This document shows, piece by piece, positions 8,101 through 16,911 of a stretch of DNA of 64,000 nt. Below the pieces are notes generated by a model. It was given only the letters and a program-made list of their open reading frames with translations, was not told where the DNA came from and made no database searches. Source of the DNA: Roseiarcus sp963832305. Lineage in GTDB: Bacteria > Pseudomonadota > Alphaproteobacteria > Rhizobiales > Beijerinckiaceae. Numbering within the stretch: the stretch's first letter is position 1; every line of letters begins with the position of its first letter. The DNA is taken from the NCBI GenBank assembly GCA_963832305.1, contig CAWHTU010000005.1:262764-326763 (forward strand). Direction: 5' to 3'. The position numbers and the translations under genes are program-made.

Positions 8101-9024
8101 TCAGATCGCCGTCTTGTCGCCGCCCTTCAAGGCGAGCATTTCGCGCGCCTCGTCGGGCGAGGCGATCTCAAGCCCGAGCCCCTCGATGATCTGGCGCGCA
8201 AGACGGACCTGCTCCGCGTTGCTCCGAGCGAGCCGACCCGGACCGGACCATAGAGAATCCTCCAGGCCGACGCGCACGTTGCCGCCCATCGCGGCGGCCA
8301 TGGCGGCGATCGACAATTGGCTGCGTCCGGCCCCGAGCACCGACCAGCGATAATCTGAGCCGAACAGCCGGTCCGCCGTCCGCTTCATGTGCATCACTTC
8401 GTCGGGGTGGGGCCCGATGCCGCCCTGCAAGCCGAAGACGGTCTGGATGAACAGCGGAGCCTTGACCAGGCCTTCCTCGAAGAAATAGCGCAAGTTGTGC
8501 AAATGGGCGGTGTCGTAGCACTCGAACTCGAACCGCGTGCCGCTTTCCGCCAGCGTGCGCAAGATGAACTCGATGTCCTCGAACGTGTTGCGGAAGATGA
8601 TGTCCCTTTTCTGGAGATAGGCTTTCTCCCATGGATGTTTGAATTCCTTGAACCGGTCGAGCATCCGGAACAGGCCGAAATTCATCGAGCCCATGTTCAG
8701 CGAGGCGACCTCCGGCTGATAGGTCGCCGCCGGCTTCACCCGCTCCGCGATTGTCATGTTCGGCGCGCCGCCGGTCGTCAGGTTGATTACGCAACCCGAT
8801 CGCTGCTTGATCACTTTGAGAAACGGCGCGAACGCCTCGGGAGTCTGGTCAGGCTGGCCGGTGGCGGGATTGCGGGCATGGAGATGCACAATCGCCGCCC
8901 CCGCCTCGGCGGCGCCGATCGCCGCGTCGGCAATCTCCTCGGGCGTCACCGGCAGGTAGGGCGACATTGACGGCGTGTGAATGGCGCCAGTGACAGCGCA
9001 GGTGATAATGACCTTTCGGCTCAT
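8101..9024 (-). CDS. Beta-keto acid cleavage enzyme (BKACE, DUF849 family)
   Basis: BKACE enzymes condense a beta-keto acid with acetyl-CoA and split it into acetoacetate and a new CoA ester; the founding member is Kce of lysine fermentation. The 307-residue length fits. Visible signatures are the N-terminal IITCAVTGAIHTP, the zinc-binding VHLHARNP, LTTGGAP, the SLNMGSMNF segment, and the late zinc-binding Glu in RVGLEDSLW. The start at 9024 has GGGAGA 6 bases upstream. It is transcribed away from the mutase operon across a 360-base divergent gap. The acetoacetate it yields would be a substrate for ScoAB. The specific keto acid is unknown. Confidence 0.88.
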   Translation of the reverse strand: MSRKVIITCAVTGAIHTPSMSPYLPVTPEEIADAAIGAAEAGAAIVHLHARNPATGQPDQTPEAFAPFLKVIKQRSGCVINLTTGGAPNMTIAERVKPAATYQPEVASLNMGSMNFGLFRMLDRFKEFKHPWEKAYLQKRDIIFRNTFEDIEFILRTLAESGTRFEFECYDTAHLHNLRYFFEEGLVKAPLFIQTVFGLQGGIGPHPDEVMHMKRTADRLFGSDYRWSVLGAGRSQLSIAAMAAAMGGNVRVGLEDSLWSGPGRLARSNAEQVRLARQIIEGLGLEIASPDEAREMLALKGGDKTAI

Positions 9025-9384
9025 GTACAGTCTCCCTCGTCCCCTAGCCTGGCGCCGCAGTTGAGGATGACGACATCCGGCGAGAAGCGTCGCACCACTT
9101 TCAACTTGTGGACCCCGAATAGTAGAGAGAGGGACGAAGGACGCTCATATGCGCAAGCGCGGCACGCTGCAAACGGTCAAACCCCCGATCTTGGCGCGAT
9201 CCCGCTCTACGCGGGATCGATGCGGTTCGAAGGCAGCGAGCCGATCGAGATCGTGCGCAGCGAGGGGCTCGCCGCGGACACCGACGCAGTTCTGACGCCG
9301 TCCTTGGGAAGACCAGAGCCGAAATCAAGGTTTTGCGGGATACTTAGGCCGGTGAGCCGCGCAGGCGGACTTGAGGAGACGAGG
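9025..9384. other. Divergent regulatory gap between BKACE and mutase operon
   Basis: The 360-base gap separates two divergent units. It contains an 8-bp hairpin (GATCCCGC at 9198-9205 with GCGGGATC at 9211-9218). The frame leading into the mutase small subunit is open for over 120 codons upstream, but no start with a good Shine-Dalgarno supports an extension. No clear promoter consensus was identified. Confidence 0.4.
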
Positions 9385-9792
9385 ATGGCGCATCCGATTC
9401 GGATTTTGTTGGCCAAGGTTGGGCTCGACGGCCACGACCGCGGGGTCAAGGTGGTTGCCCGCACGTTGCGCGACGCCGGCATGGACGTCGTTTATTCCGG
9501 CCTGCACCGCACGCCGGAGGAGGTCGTCAACGCAGCCGTCCAGGAGGATGTCGACGTCCTCGGCGTGAGCCTGCTCTCCGGCGTGCAGATGACCGTCTTT
9601 CCCAAGATCTTCTCGCTCCTGAAAGAGAAGGGCGTCGACGACATGATCGTCGTCGCGGGCGGCGTGATGCCCGACGAGGATGTCGCGGAATTGAAGAAGA
9701 TGGGCGTCGCCGAGATCATGCTTCAGGACACGCCACCGCAGGCGATCGTCGACAGACTGACGCGCCTGGTCGAAGAGCGGGGAGCCCGCTAG
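9385..9792 (+). CDS. hcmB: 2-hydroxyisobutyryl-CoA mutase small (B12-binding) subunit
   Basis: This 135-residue cobalamin-binding subunit carries the base-off signature DGHDRG (His as lower Co ligand), GVSLLSG and VAGGVMP, in the standard order for the C-terminal domain of acyl-CoA mutases. A separate B12 subunit is typical of the ICM/HCM types, not of the large methylmalonyl-CoA mutase. GAGGAG lies shortly before the ATG. The ligase gene follows after four bases. The specificity call rests on the large subunit encoded at 12194-13885; taken alone this gene would only be called mutase small subunit. Confidence 0.85.
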   Translation: MAHPIRILLAKVGLDGHDRGVKVVARTLRDAGMDVVYSGLHRTPEEVVNAAVQEDVDVLGVSLLSGVQMTVFPKIFSLLKEKGVDDMIVVAGGVMPDEDVAELKKMGVAEIMLQDTPPQAIVDRLTRLVEERGAR

Positions 9793-9796
9793 CGCA

Positions 9797-11233
9797 ATGG
9801 AAGACTGGACCTTCCCACCTGCTTATGACGAAAGCTACCTGCCGCAAGCCGGGAGCCGCTACTGGTTCCCGCAAAGGGAGACCATGCACCCGGCGGAACG
9901 CGAGAAGGCGGTCCTGTCTCGCCTGCGTGAAGTCTGCGCCTATGCCTATGAGAACGCTCCCTTCTATCGCAGAAAATGGGACACGGCCGGTTTCCACCCC
10001 TCGATGCTGAGATCGCTCGAGGATTTCGAATCGCGCGTCCCTGTCGTCACCAAGGCGGAACTGAGAGCCGCGCAATCGGCGAGCCCGCCCTTCGGCGACT
10101 ATCTCTGCGCGCCGGAAAGCGAGATCTTCCACATCCATGGGACGAGCGGCACGACCGGCCGCCCGACGACCTTCGCCATCGGCCGCAATGACTGGCGGGC
10201 GATCGCCAACGCGCATGCCCGTATCATGTGGGGGATGGGAATACGTCCGGGCGACATCGTCTGCATCGCCGCGATTTTCAGTCTTTATGTCGGGAGCTGG
10301 GGAGCCCTTGCCGGCGCCGAGCGGCTCGGAGCGAAGGCCTTCCCGTTCGGCGCCGGGGCTGCCGGGATGAGCGCGCGTTGCGCGCAGTGGCTCGACATCC
10401 TAAAGCCGGCGGCGTTCTACGGCACCCCAACCTACGCCCTGCACCTCGCCAGAACCGCGCTGGACGAGGGTCTCGATCCGCGCGGCTTCGGCCTGCGCGT
10501 CATGTTTTTCTCGGGCGAGCCGGGCGCCTCGATTCCTGCCGTGCGCCGCAAGATCGAGGAGCTATACGGCGCCAAGGTCTTCGACTGCGGGTCGATGGGC
10601 GAGATGACGCCGTGGATGAATGTTGCGGGCTCGGCCGAGACCGACGGCATGCTCTGCTGGCAGGATGTCGTCTACACCGAGGTTTGCGATCCCGTGAGCT
10701 TCCATCGCGTGCCGTACGGCGCGAGAGGAACCCCGGTCTACACCCATCTCGAGCGCACCTCGCAGCCGATGATCCGGCTGCTCTCGGGCGACCTGACATT
10801 GTGGGAGAACGGCCCGAACCCGTGCGGCCGCACCTACCCTCGGCTTCCGATGGGCATCATCGGCCGCATCGACGACATGTTCACGGTTAGGGGCGAGAAC
10901 GTCTATCCGAGCGAGATCGACGCCGTTCTCAACCAAACCGCCGGATACGGCGGGGAGCACCGCATCGTCATCACGCGCGAGAGCGCGATGGACGAGCTCG
11001 CCGTGAGGGTGGAGGCCGTCCAGGAAATCTGGCAGGCTGGCGAAGCTCGCGTCGGCGGCTTCAGAGCCGATGTCGCGGCGGCGCTGCAGAAATTGCTTGG
11101 CTTGCGGGCAGTCGTCGAAATCGTGCCTCAAAACTCCCTCGAGCGCACGGATTTCAAGGCGCGCCGAGTCCTCGACGACCGCGAGGTCCTTCGCGACATG
11201 CGCCTGCGCCAGGAGAAGGCGGCGTCTTCGTGA
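9797..11233 (+). CDS. hcmL: Acyl-CoA (2-hydroxyisobutyrate-type) ligase, PaaK-like
   Basis: This 478-residue AMP-forming acyl-CoA ligase resembles phenylacetate-CoA ligase. The P-loop-like HGTSGTTGRPTTF lies near residue 115, and GRIDDMFTVRGENVYPSEID marks the hinge and C-terminal domain. It would make the CoA ester of the carboxylic acid that the neighbouring mutase rearranges; described 2-hydroxyisobutyryl-CoA mutase operons carry such a ligase. Its stop overlaps the GTG of the next gene (GTGA), so translation is probably coupled. The acid substrate is inferred from context: 2-hydroxyisobutyrate is most likely, but another short branched acid cannot be excluded. Confidence 0.82.
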   Translation: MEDWTFPPAYDESYLPQAGSRYWFPQRETMHPAEREKAVLSRLREVCAYAYENAPFYRRKWDTAGFHPSMLRSLEDFESRVPVVTKAELRAAQSASPPFGDYLCAPESEIFHIHGTSGTTGRPTTFAIGRNDWRAIANAHARIMWGMGIRPGDIVCIAAIFSLYVGSWGALAGAERLGAKAFPFGAGAAGMSARCAQWLDILKPAAFYGTPTYALHLARTALDEGLDPRGFGLRVMFFSGEPGASIPAVRRKIEELYGAKVFDCGSMGEMTPWMNVAGSAETDGMLCWQDVVYTEVCDPVSFHRVPYGARGTPVYTHLERTSQPMIRLLSGDLTLWENGPNPCGRTYPRLPMGIIGRIDDMFTVRGENVYPSEIDAVLNQTAGYGGEHRIVITRESAMDELAVRVEAVQEIWQAGEARVGGFRADVAAALQKLLGLRAVVEIVPQNSLERTDFKARRVLDDREVLRDMRLRQEKAASS

Positions 11234-12192
11234 ACCGCCGCTATATCGCCTCATCGGATCTCGTGCCGCGCGTCGAGGCCGGCGACATCTTCGCGATTGC
11301 GCGCCTCATCTCGCGGGCGGAAGCAGGCGCCCCGGAGGCGCGCGCCGCGATGGGGGCGATCTATCGCAAGGCCGGCCGCGCCCATGTTGTCGGCGTCACC
11401 GGGGTGCCGGGCTCAGGCAAATCGACGCTGGTCGGCAAGCTGGTGGAAAGGGTGCGCGCTAAGAACATCACCGTCGCGATCGTTGCGATCGATCCCTCCA
11501 GCCCTTATTCGGGCGGCTCGATTCTCGGCGACCGAATCCGGATGTCGGATGTCGCGCTCGACCCTGGCGTCTTCATCCGTTCGATGGCGACGCGCGGCGC
11601 GGTGGGCGGAATGGCGCATGCCGCTCTCGACGTGGTCGACATCCTGGATGTCGCCGGTTTCGGCATGATCATCGTCGAGACGGTCGGCGTCGGTCAGGAC
11701 GAGGTTGAGATCGCTCGCGCGTCTCACACCACGATCGTGGTCTCGGCCCCCGGGCTCGGCGACGAAGTGCAGGCGATCAAGGCCGGCATATTGGAGATCG
11801 CTGATATCCACGTCGTCTCCAAATGCGACCGCTCCGATTCCAACCGCACAGTTTCCGACCTGAAGTCGATGCTGAAGGACCAGAAGGTCGGCCCCGACGG
11901 CTGGCGGCCCCCGGTCGTCGGCGTCTCTTCCTTCGACGGCAGAGGGATCGACGAGTTGGTCGCCGCGCTCGATCGCCATCGCGCCGCCGCCAACGGGGCC
12001 TCCGGCGCGGCGCGACGTGAAGCGATCGCCGGTTTTCGCCTGGGCAAGACTGCGGAAACCCTCGCCATCGAGCAATTCGAGAAGGTGCTGAAGCGTAGGT
12101 TGCCCGAGGCGGCGCGACGGCTCGTCGCACGCGCGGATGATCCATACGCGGCGGCAAGCCGCATCGTTCGTGAGTTCATCGGAGGAGAATGA
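11230..12192 (+). CDS. MeaB/ArgK-like G-protein chaperone of the B12 mutase
   Basis: The 320-residue G3E-family GTPase has Walker A GVPGSGKST, the switch segment DPSSPYSGGSILGDRIRM, ETVGVGQDE, and an SKCD in place of NKxD. MeaB-type proteins load adenosylcobalamin and protect or reactivate acyl-CoA mutases. It starts at GTG 11230, overlapping the ligase stop by the GTGA arrangement, and its own stop is one base before the large-subunit ATG. Position between the ligase and the large subunit makes it the dedicated chaperone of this mutase, not of a methylmalonyl-CoA mutase elsewhere. Confidence 0.9.
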   Translation: MNRRYIASSDLVPRVEAGDIFAIARLISRAEAGAPEARAAMGAIYRKAGRAHVVGVTGVPGSGKSTLVGKLVERVRAKNITVAIVAIDPSSPYSGGSILGDRIRMSDVALDPGVFIRSMATRGAVGGMAHAALDVVDILDVAGFGMIIVETVGVGQDEVEIARASHTTIVVSAPGLGDEVQAIKAGILEIADIHVVSKCDRSDSNRTVSDLKSMLKDQKVGPDGWRPPVVGVSSFDGRGIDELVAALDRHRAAANGASGAARREAIAGFRLGKTAETLAIEQFEKVLKRRLPEAARRLVARADDPYAAASRIVREFIGGE

Positions 12193-12193
12193 G

Positions 12194-13885
12194 ATGTCGG
12201 ATGCGATCGACCGCATTTCCACTGCAGCGCTCGAGCATCAGGTCCGCGACTGGGAGGCCAAAGAAGTCGCCGAGTTCGTGCGGCGAGCGCCGGAACGCAA
12301 GGAGCAGTTCTTCACCCTCGGCGACATCCCGGTGAAGCGGACCTACACGGCCGCCGATATCGCCGACACGCCGCTCGAGGACATCGGCCTGCCAGGCCGC
12401 TATCCTTTCACCCGCGGGCCTTATCCGACGATGTATCGCGGCCGCAACTGGACCATGCGCCAGATCGCCGGCTTCGGCACCGGTGAGGACACCAACCGTC
12501 GCTTCAAGTTCCTGATCAGCCAGGGCCAGACCGGGATCTCGACCGATTTCGACATGCCGACGCTCATGGGCTACGACAGCGACCATCCGATGGCTGAGGG
12601 CGAAGTCGGACGTGAAGGCGTCGCGATCGACACGCTCGCCGACATGGAGGCTCTGCTCGACGGAATCGACCTCGAGAACATCTCGGTCTCGCTGACCATC
12701 AATCCCACCGCGTGGATCCTGCTCGCGATGTACGTCGTCCTGGGCGAGCAGCGGGGCTATGACCTCAACAAGCTCTCGGGCACGGTGCAGGCCGACATCC
12801 TCAAGGAGTACATGGCGCAGAAGGAATATATTTTCCCGATCGCACCTTCGGTGCGCATCGTGCGCGACACCATCTCGTTCACCGCGAGGAAGATGAAGCG
12901 CTACAATCCGATCAACATTTCCGGCTACCACATCTCCGAGGCCGGATCGTCACCGCTTCACGAAGCAGCCTTCACGCTGGCCAATCTCATCGTCTATGTC
13001 GAGGAGGTCGTGAAGACCGGCCTCGGGGTCGACGAATTCGCGCCAAGGCTCGCTTTCTTCTTCGTCAGCCAGGCGGATTTCTTCGAGGAGATCGCCAAGT
13101 TCCGCGCGCTGAGGCGCTGCTACGCCAAGATCATGAAGGAGCGGTTCGGCGCCAGGAAGCCGGAATCGATGCGGCTGCGCTTTCATTGCCAGACCGCCGC
13201 CGCCTCGCTCACCAAGCCGCAGTATATGGTGAATGTGGTGCGCACGGCCATGCAGGCGCTTTCGGCGGTGCTCGGCGGGGCCCAGTCGCTCCACACCAAC
13301 GGTTATGACGAAGCCTTCGCGATCCCGACAGAGGAGGCGATGCAGCTCGCGTTGCGCACCCAGCAGGTCATCGCCGAGGAGACCAACGTCACTCAGGTGG
13401 TCGATCCTCTCGGCGGGTCCTATTATGTCGAGGCGCTGACCAATGAGTATGAGAAGCGCATCTTCGCGATTCTGAAGGAGGTGGACGAGCTTGGCGGCAC
13501 GATCAAATTGATCGAGGAGGGCTGGTTCCAAAAACACATCGCCGACTTCGCCTATGAGACGGCGCTACGCAAGCAGTCGGGCGAGAAGCCGGTGCTCGGC
13601 GTCAACCGCTATGAGCTCGACGGCGCCCGCGAGAAGATCGAGGTGCACCCCTACGATCCGACGACGGCGGAGCGGCAAATCGCCCGCACTCGCCGTGTCC
13701 GCGCCGAACGCGATGAGACGCAGGTGCGCGGCCTGCTCGATAAATTGGTCGGGGTCGCCAGGAATCCGGACGAAAACATCATGCCGGTGACGGTCGAATT
13801 GGTGCGCGCCGGCGCGACCATGGGCGACATCGTCGAGAAGTTGAAAGGCGTCTGGGGCGTATATAGGGAGACGCCGGTGTTCTGA
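12194..13885 (+). CDS. hcmA: 2-hydroxyisobutyryl-CoA mutase large subunit
   Basis: The 563-residue TIM-barrel subunit aligns with methylmalonyl-CoA mutase but differs at the positions that set specificity. In WTMRQIAGFG, Ile91 replaces the Tyr of methylmalonyl-CoA mutase and the Phe of isobutyryl-CoA mutase. In GISTDFDMPT, Asp118 replaces Ala. In QADILKEYMAQ a Gln replaces the carboxylate-binding Arg207 (Propionibacterium numbering). Ile90 and Asp117 are the published hallmarks of HcmA from Aquincola tertiaricarbonis, one residue offset here, and the length (HcmA 562) agrees. The enzyme interconverts 2-hydroxyisobutyryl-CoA and (S)-3-hydroxybutyryl-CoA. The start at 12194 follows GGAGG. It is the last gene of the operon. 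Confidence 0.87.
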   Translation: MSDAIDRISTAALEHQVRDWEAKEVAEFVRRAPERKEQFFTLGDIPVKRTYTAADIADTPLEDIGLPGRYPFTRGPYPTMYRGRNWTMRQIAGFGTGEDTNRRFKFLISQGQTGISTDFDMPTLMGYDSDHPMAEGEVGREGVAIDTLADMEALLDGIDLENISVSLTINPTAWILLAMYVVLGEQRGYDLNKLSGTVQADILKEYMAQKEYIFPIAPSVRIVRDTISFTARKMKRYNPINISGYHISEAGSSPLHEAAFTLANLIVYVEEVVKTGLGVDEFAPRLAFFFVSQADFFEEIAKFRALRRCYAKIMKERFGARKPESMRLRFHCQTAAASLTKPQYMVNVVRTAMQALSAVLGGAQSLHTNGYDEAFAIPTEEAMQLALRTQQVIAEETNVTQVVDPLGGSYYVEALTNEYEKRIFAILKEVDELGGTIKLIEEGWFQKHIADFAYETALRKQSGEKPVLGVNRYELDGAREKIEVHPYDPTTAERQIARTRRVRAERDETQVRGLLDKLVGVARNPDENIMPVTVELVRAGATMGDIVEKLKGVWGVYRETPVF

Positions 13886-13956
13886 GCCCAAAGCGAAACG
13901 GGTCGCGATTGCCGACTTCAAGTATCGATCGCAGCGGCAGGAAAACAAGGCCCTCA

Positions 13957-15018
13957 ATGAACAGCCAAGCACTTTTCACGCTTCCGTATGATGACGTTTC
14001 TCCGCAGTTCGCTTCCCCGCCGGTCCATGCCGGGAACGGGGCGGCGGTGCTCGGACGCGCGACCTTGGGCAAGGCGGCCTGGCTCGGCTCACGCTCGGTC
14101 ATCCGCGCAGATGGCCACTATGTGAAGGTCGGCGACGATTTCCGTCTCGGCGCGCGGGGGACAGTGCATATTGCGCACGGCGTCTTCCCCACTCATATCG
14201 GCTCGGGCGTGACGGCCGGCGTCAACTCCGTCATCCATGCCTGCGACGTCGGCGACCGCTGCCACATCGGCCGCGATGTCGTGATCCTCGACGGCTCGAA
14301 CGTGGCGGCGGAATGCGCTTTGGCCGACGGCGCGATTGTCTTCCCTCGCTCCGTTCTGGAAGGCGGCTGGCTCTATGAGGGAGCTCCGGCGAAGCCGGTC
14401 CGCAAGCTCAAGCCCCGCGAACTCGATGAGCTGCACAGCCGTTCCCGCGAAACAGCCGACGAACCGGTCGACGCCGCGACGCCGGCGCCGAGTCCGTCCT
14501 CGCGCCTCCCGCTCTTTGTGGCGCGTTCGGCGAAGCTCAGCGGCCGCATTTTTGCGGGGGGTGAAAACGGCGTCTGGTTTGGTTGCGATCTGGACGCCGG
14601 GGACCATGAAATTCGCTTCGGCGAGAATACCAACATCCAGGACAACACGGTCATCCACTCGCGGACCCGGCCTGTCGCCATTGGCCGGGAGACGACAATC
14701 GGCCACAACGTGCGCATGACGGATTGCACGGTCGGCGACCGCAGCCTGATCGGCATCGGCGCGATTGTGGCGCCCGGCTCCGTTGTCGGAAACGACGTTC
14801 TGCTTGCTGCCGGCGCGCATACCGAAGACGGGCAAGTCCTGGACGACGGATGGGTCTACGGCGGCAGCCCGGCCCGCAGGATAGGCCAGCTTGACGACAA
14901 GAAGCGTCTCATCATCTCGTCGACTTGGCCCACCTACTGTGAATACGCGCGACGCTTCCGGAAAGCGCAGGACGAACTCCCTGAGCCGGCTGGGAGCGGC
15001 GGGCGCGTCAAAGTTTGA
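13957..15018 (+). CDS. Tandem gamma-carbonic-anhydrase-like hexapeptide (left-handed beta-helix) protein
   Basis: The 353-residue protein contains two hexapeptide-repeat beta-helix domains (about residues 20-150 and 190-320), each ending in the GAPA/GSPA-type cap. Single-domain relatives are gamma-carbonic anhydrases and YrdA/CaiE-like proteins, which form trimers with zinc between subunits. Repeat 1 keeps the equivalents of Cam His81 (TVHIAH) and His122 (VIHAC) but has Val for His117. Repeat 2 keeps His81 (TVIHS) and His117 (TIGHNV) but has Asp for His122 (MTDC). The ATG at 13957 was chosen over a TTG at 13909. It follows hcmA by 71 bases and may or may not be co-transcribed. Enzymatic activity is unproven. 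Confidence 0.75.
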   Translation: MNSQALFTLPYDDVSPQFASPPVHAGNGAAVLGRATLGKAAWLGSRSVIRADGHYVKVGDDFRLGARGTVHIAHGVFPTHIGSGVTAGVNSVIHACDVGDRCHIGRDVVILDGSNVAAECALADGAIVFPRSVLEGGWLYEGAPAKPVRKLKPRELDELHSRSRETADEPVDAATPAPSPSSRLPLFVARSAKLSGRIFAGGENGVWFGCDLDAGDHEIRFGENTNIQDNTVIHSRTRPVAIGRETTIGHNVRMTDCTVGDRSLIGIGAIVAPGSVVGNDVLLAAGAHTEDGQVLDDGWVYGGSPARRIGQLDDKKRLIISSTWPTYCEYARRFRKAQDELPEPAGSGGRVKV

Positions 15019-15078
15019 TTGCGCCGCCGCATTGTGCTGGCGCCGGCTGCCCGTCGATGCGCGTTTCTGTTCTTCGAG

Positions 15079-15103
15079 GGAACCGGGCCGAGTTGGCCCC
15101 GTT
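15079..15103 (+). promoter_or_regulatory. Sigma-EcfG-type promoter for treZ-treY
   Basis: GGAAC at 15079-15083 is separated by 16 bases from CGTT at 15100-15103, an exact match to the alphaproteobacterial general-stress consensus. The treZ ATG lies 39 bases downstream. Trehalose genes are common members of that regulon. Confidence 0.75.
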
Positions 15104-15141
15104 TAGATGCGGCTCCAACCCGTCAGGTCGCGCCCATCGAA

Positions 15142-16911
15142 ATGAAAGACGGCGGTATGAAGTGGACACATGGCCCGTCTTTCATCGAAGGAGGGGTATC
15201 GTTTCGGGTGTGGGCGCCGGGCGAAAAACGGATTGAGCTTGTGATCGAGGGGCGCCCCGCCGTCTCCATGACGCGTGGCGCGAACGGCTTTCACGAGGCC
15301 TTCATTGTGGGATTGGCGGCGGGAGCGCGTTACCGGTTTGCGCTCGAGGACGGCCGACAAGTACCCGACCCGGCGTCCCGTTTTCAGCCGGAAGACGTCA
15401 ATGGCCCAAGCGAGGCCATAGACCCGGGGGCCTATCAATGGCGGGAAGCCTGGGAGGGTCGGCAATGGAACGACATCGTGCTCTACGAACTCCACATCGG
15501 CGCCTTTTCCCCAGAGGGCACGTTCGCGGGAGCGGCGCAGAAACTGGACCATCTTGCGGGCCTCGGCGTCACCGCGGTCGAGGTCATGCCAATCAGCGAT
15601 TTTGGCGGACGATGGAACTGGGGCTACGACGGAGCTTTCTGCTATGCTCCGGACGCGACCTACGGCCGACCCGAGGACTTCAAGGCTTTCGTCGAGGCCG
15701 CGCACCAGCGTGGAATCGCGGTGCTGCTGGATGTCGTCTACAGTCATTTCGGACCTGAGGGGAATTTTGTTCCGCTCTATGCGCCCGACTTCTTCACCAG
15801 CCGTCATCGGACGCCCTGGGGCGACGCGATCCAATTCGATGGACCAAGCTCGCGGCCGGTCCGCGACTTCTTCATCGAGAATGCGGAATATTGGATCGAG
15901 GAATTTCATCTCGACGGACTGCGCTTGGACGCGGTCCACGCAATCAAAGACGACTCGAGACCCGATTTGCTCGATGAACTCGCCCGGAGGGTTCGCTCGC
16001 GCTATCGCCGGCCTGTCCACCTGGTGCTGGAAAATGAGGACAACGAGCCGCGCCGTCTGACGCGGAGCGGCGGCGAGCCCGAGCGATACACCGCGCAATG
16101 GAACGACGACGTGCATCACGTTTTGCACGTCGCGGCGACCCGCGAGAGCAGCGGCTACTACGCCGCCTATGGCCGAACGGAGCTTTTGGGAAAGGCCTTG
16201 GCGGAAGGCTTCGCCTACCAGGGCGAGACGATGCCCTATCGCGACGCCCCGCGCGGCGGTCCGAGCGCGGGATTGCCGCCGAGCGCCTTCGTCTCGTTTA
16301 TCCAGAATCACGACCAAGTCGGCAATCGGGCATTTGGCGAAAGGTTGAACGCGCTTGTGTCGCCGGAGGTCATTCGGGCGCTGGCGAGCGTCTATCTGCT
16401 TGCTCCCCAAATCCCGATGATCTTCATGGGCGAAGAGTGGGACGCCAGAAGCCCTTTCCCATTCTTCTGCGACTTCGCCGGCAAGCTGGGGGAAGCCGTC
16501 CGAAAGGGACGGCTGGAGGAGTTCTCGCGCTTTCCGGAGTTTGCCGATCCGGAACGGGCGGCGAAGATCCCCGACCCAACGGCGGAGGCGACATTCCTTT
16601 CGTCCAAACTCGACTGGAGCAGCGTCGACCAGAGCCACCTCGCCTACTATCGCGCGTTGCTGACAGCGCGACGCGAAAGCGTCCGGCCGCTGTTGCCTCA
16701 TATCGAACGCGGCGGCGAAGCGTTCGTCCTCGGCGAACAGGCCGTACGCGTCAGCTGGCGAGCTGGAGCTGACTTGCTGCTTCTCGACGCCAATCTCTCC
16801 GATAGTGGGGTCAAGTCTCCCCCGATCGCAGGCCGAGCGTTCTGGCGTTGCGGCCAGACCGAAGCCGTCCTTGGGCCTTGGAGCGTGCGCTGGAGCGTCG
16901 AACCGGCATGA
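15142..16911 (+). CDS. treZ: Malto-oligosyltrehalose trehalohydrolase
   Basis: This GH13 enzyme releases trehalose from the maltooligosyl-trehalose made by TreY. The 589-residue protein starts with the beta-sandwich segment (GVSFRVWAPGEKRIELV), then the barrel motifs VLLDVVYSHFG, GLRLDAVHAI (nucleophile Asp), LVLENED (acid Glu) and FIQNHDQVGNRA. Length matches TreZ (about 580-600). The ATG at 15142 was chosen because it lies just after the stress promoter and before the conserved domain; a second ATG at 15157 is possible. The stop overlaps treY by ATGA, so the pair is one operon. Confidence 0.93.
   Translation: MKDGGMKWTHGPSFIEGGVSFRVWAPGEKRIELVIEGRPAVSMTRGANGFHEAFIVGLAAGARYRFALEDGRQVPDPASRFQPEDVNGPSEAIDPGAYQWREAWEGRQWNDIVLYELHIGAFSPEGTFAGAAQKLDHLAGLGVTAVEVMPISDFGGRWNWGYDGAFCYAPDATYGRPEDFKAFVEAAHQRGIAVLLDVVYSHFGPEGNFVPLYAPDFFTSRHRTPWGDAIQFDGPSSRPVRDFFIENAEYWIEEFHLDGLRLDAVHAIKDDSRPDLLDELARRVRSRYRRPVHLVLENEDNEPRRLTRSGGEPERYTAQWNDDVHHVLHVAATRESSGYYAAYGRTELLGKALAEGFAYQGETMPYRDAPRGGPSAGLPPSAFVSFIQNHDQVGNRAFGERLNALVSPEVIRALASVYLLAPQIPMIFMGEEWDARSPFPFFCDFAGKLGEAVRKGRLEEFSRFPEFADPERAAKIPDPTAEATFLSSKLDWSSVDQSHLAYYRALLTARRESVRPLLPHIERGGEAFVLGEQAVRVSWRAGADLLLLDANLSDSGVKSPPIAGRAFWRCGQTEAVLGPWSVRWSVEPA

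Noticed and set aside
9198..9218. Hairpin in the divergent gap, considered as a riboswitch or B12 element
   Set aside because: Only an 8-bp stem is seen; no B12-box-like conserved sequence or further pairing was found.
12194..13885. Annotation as methylmalonyl-CoA mutase
   Set aside because: The substrate-binding Tyr and Arg of that enzyme are replaced (Ile, Gln) and the HCM-specific Asp is present.
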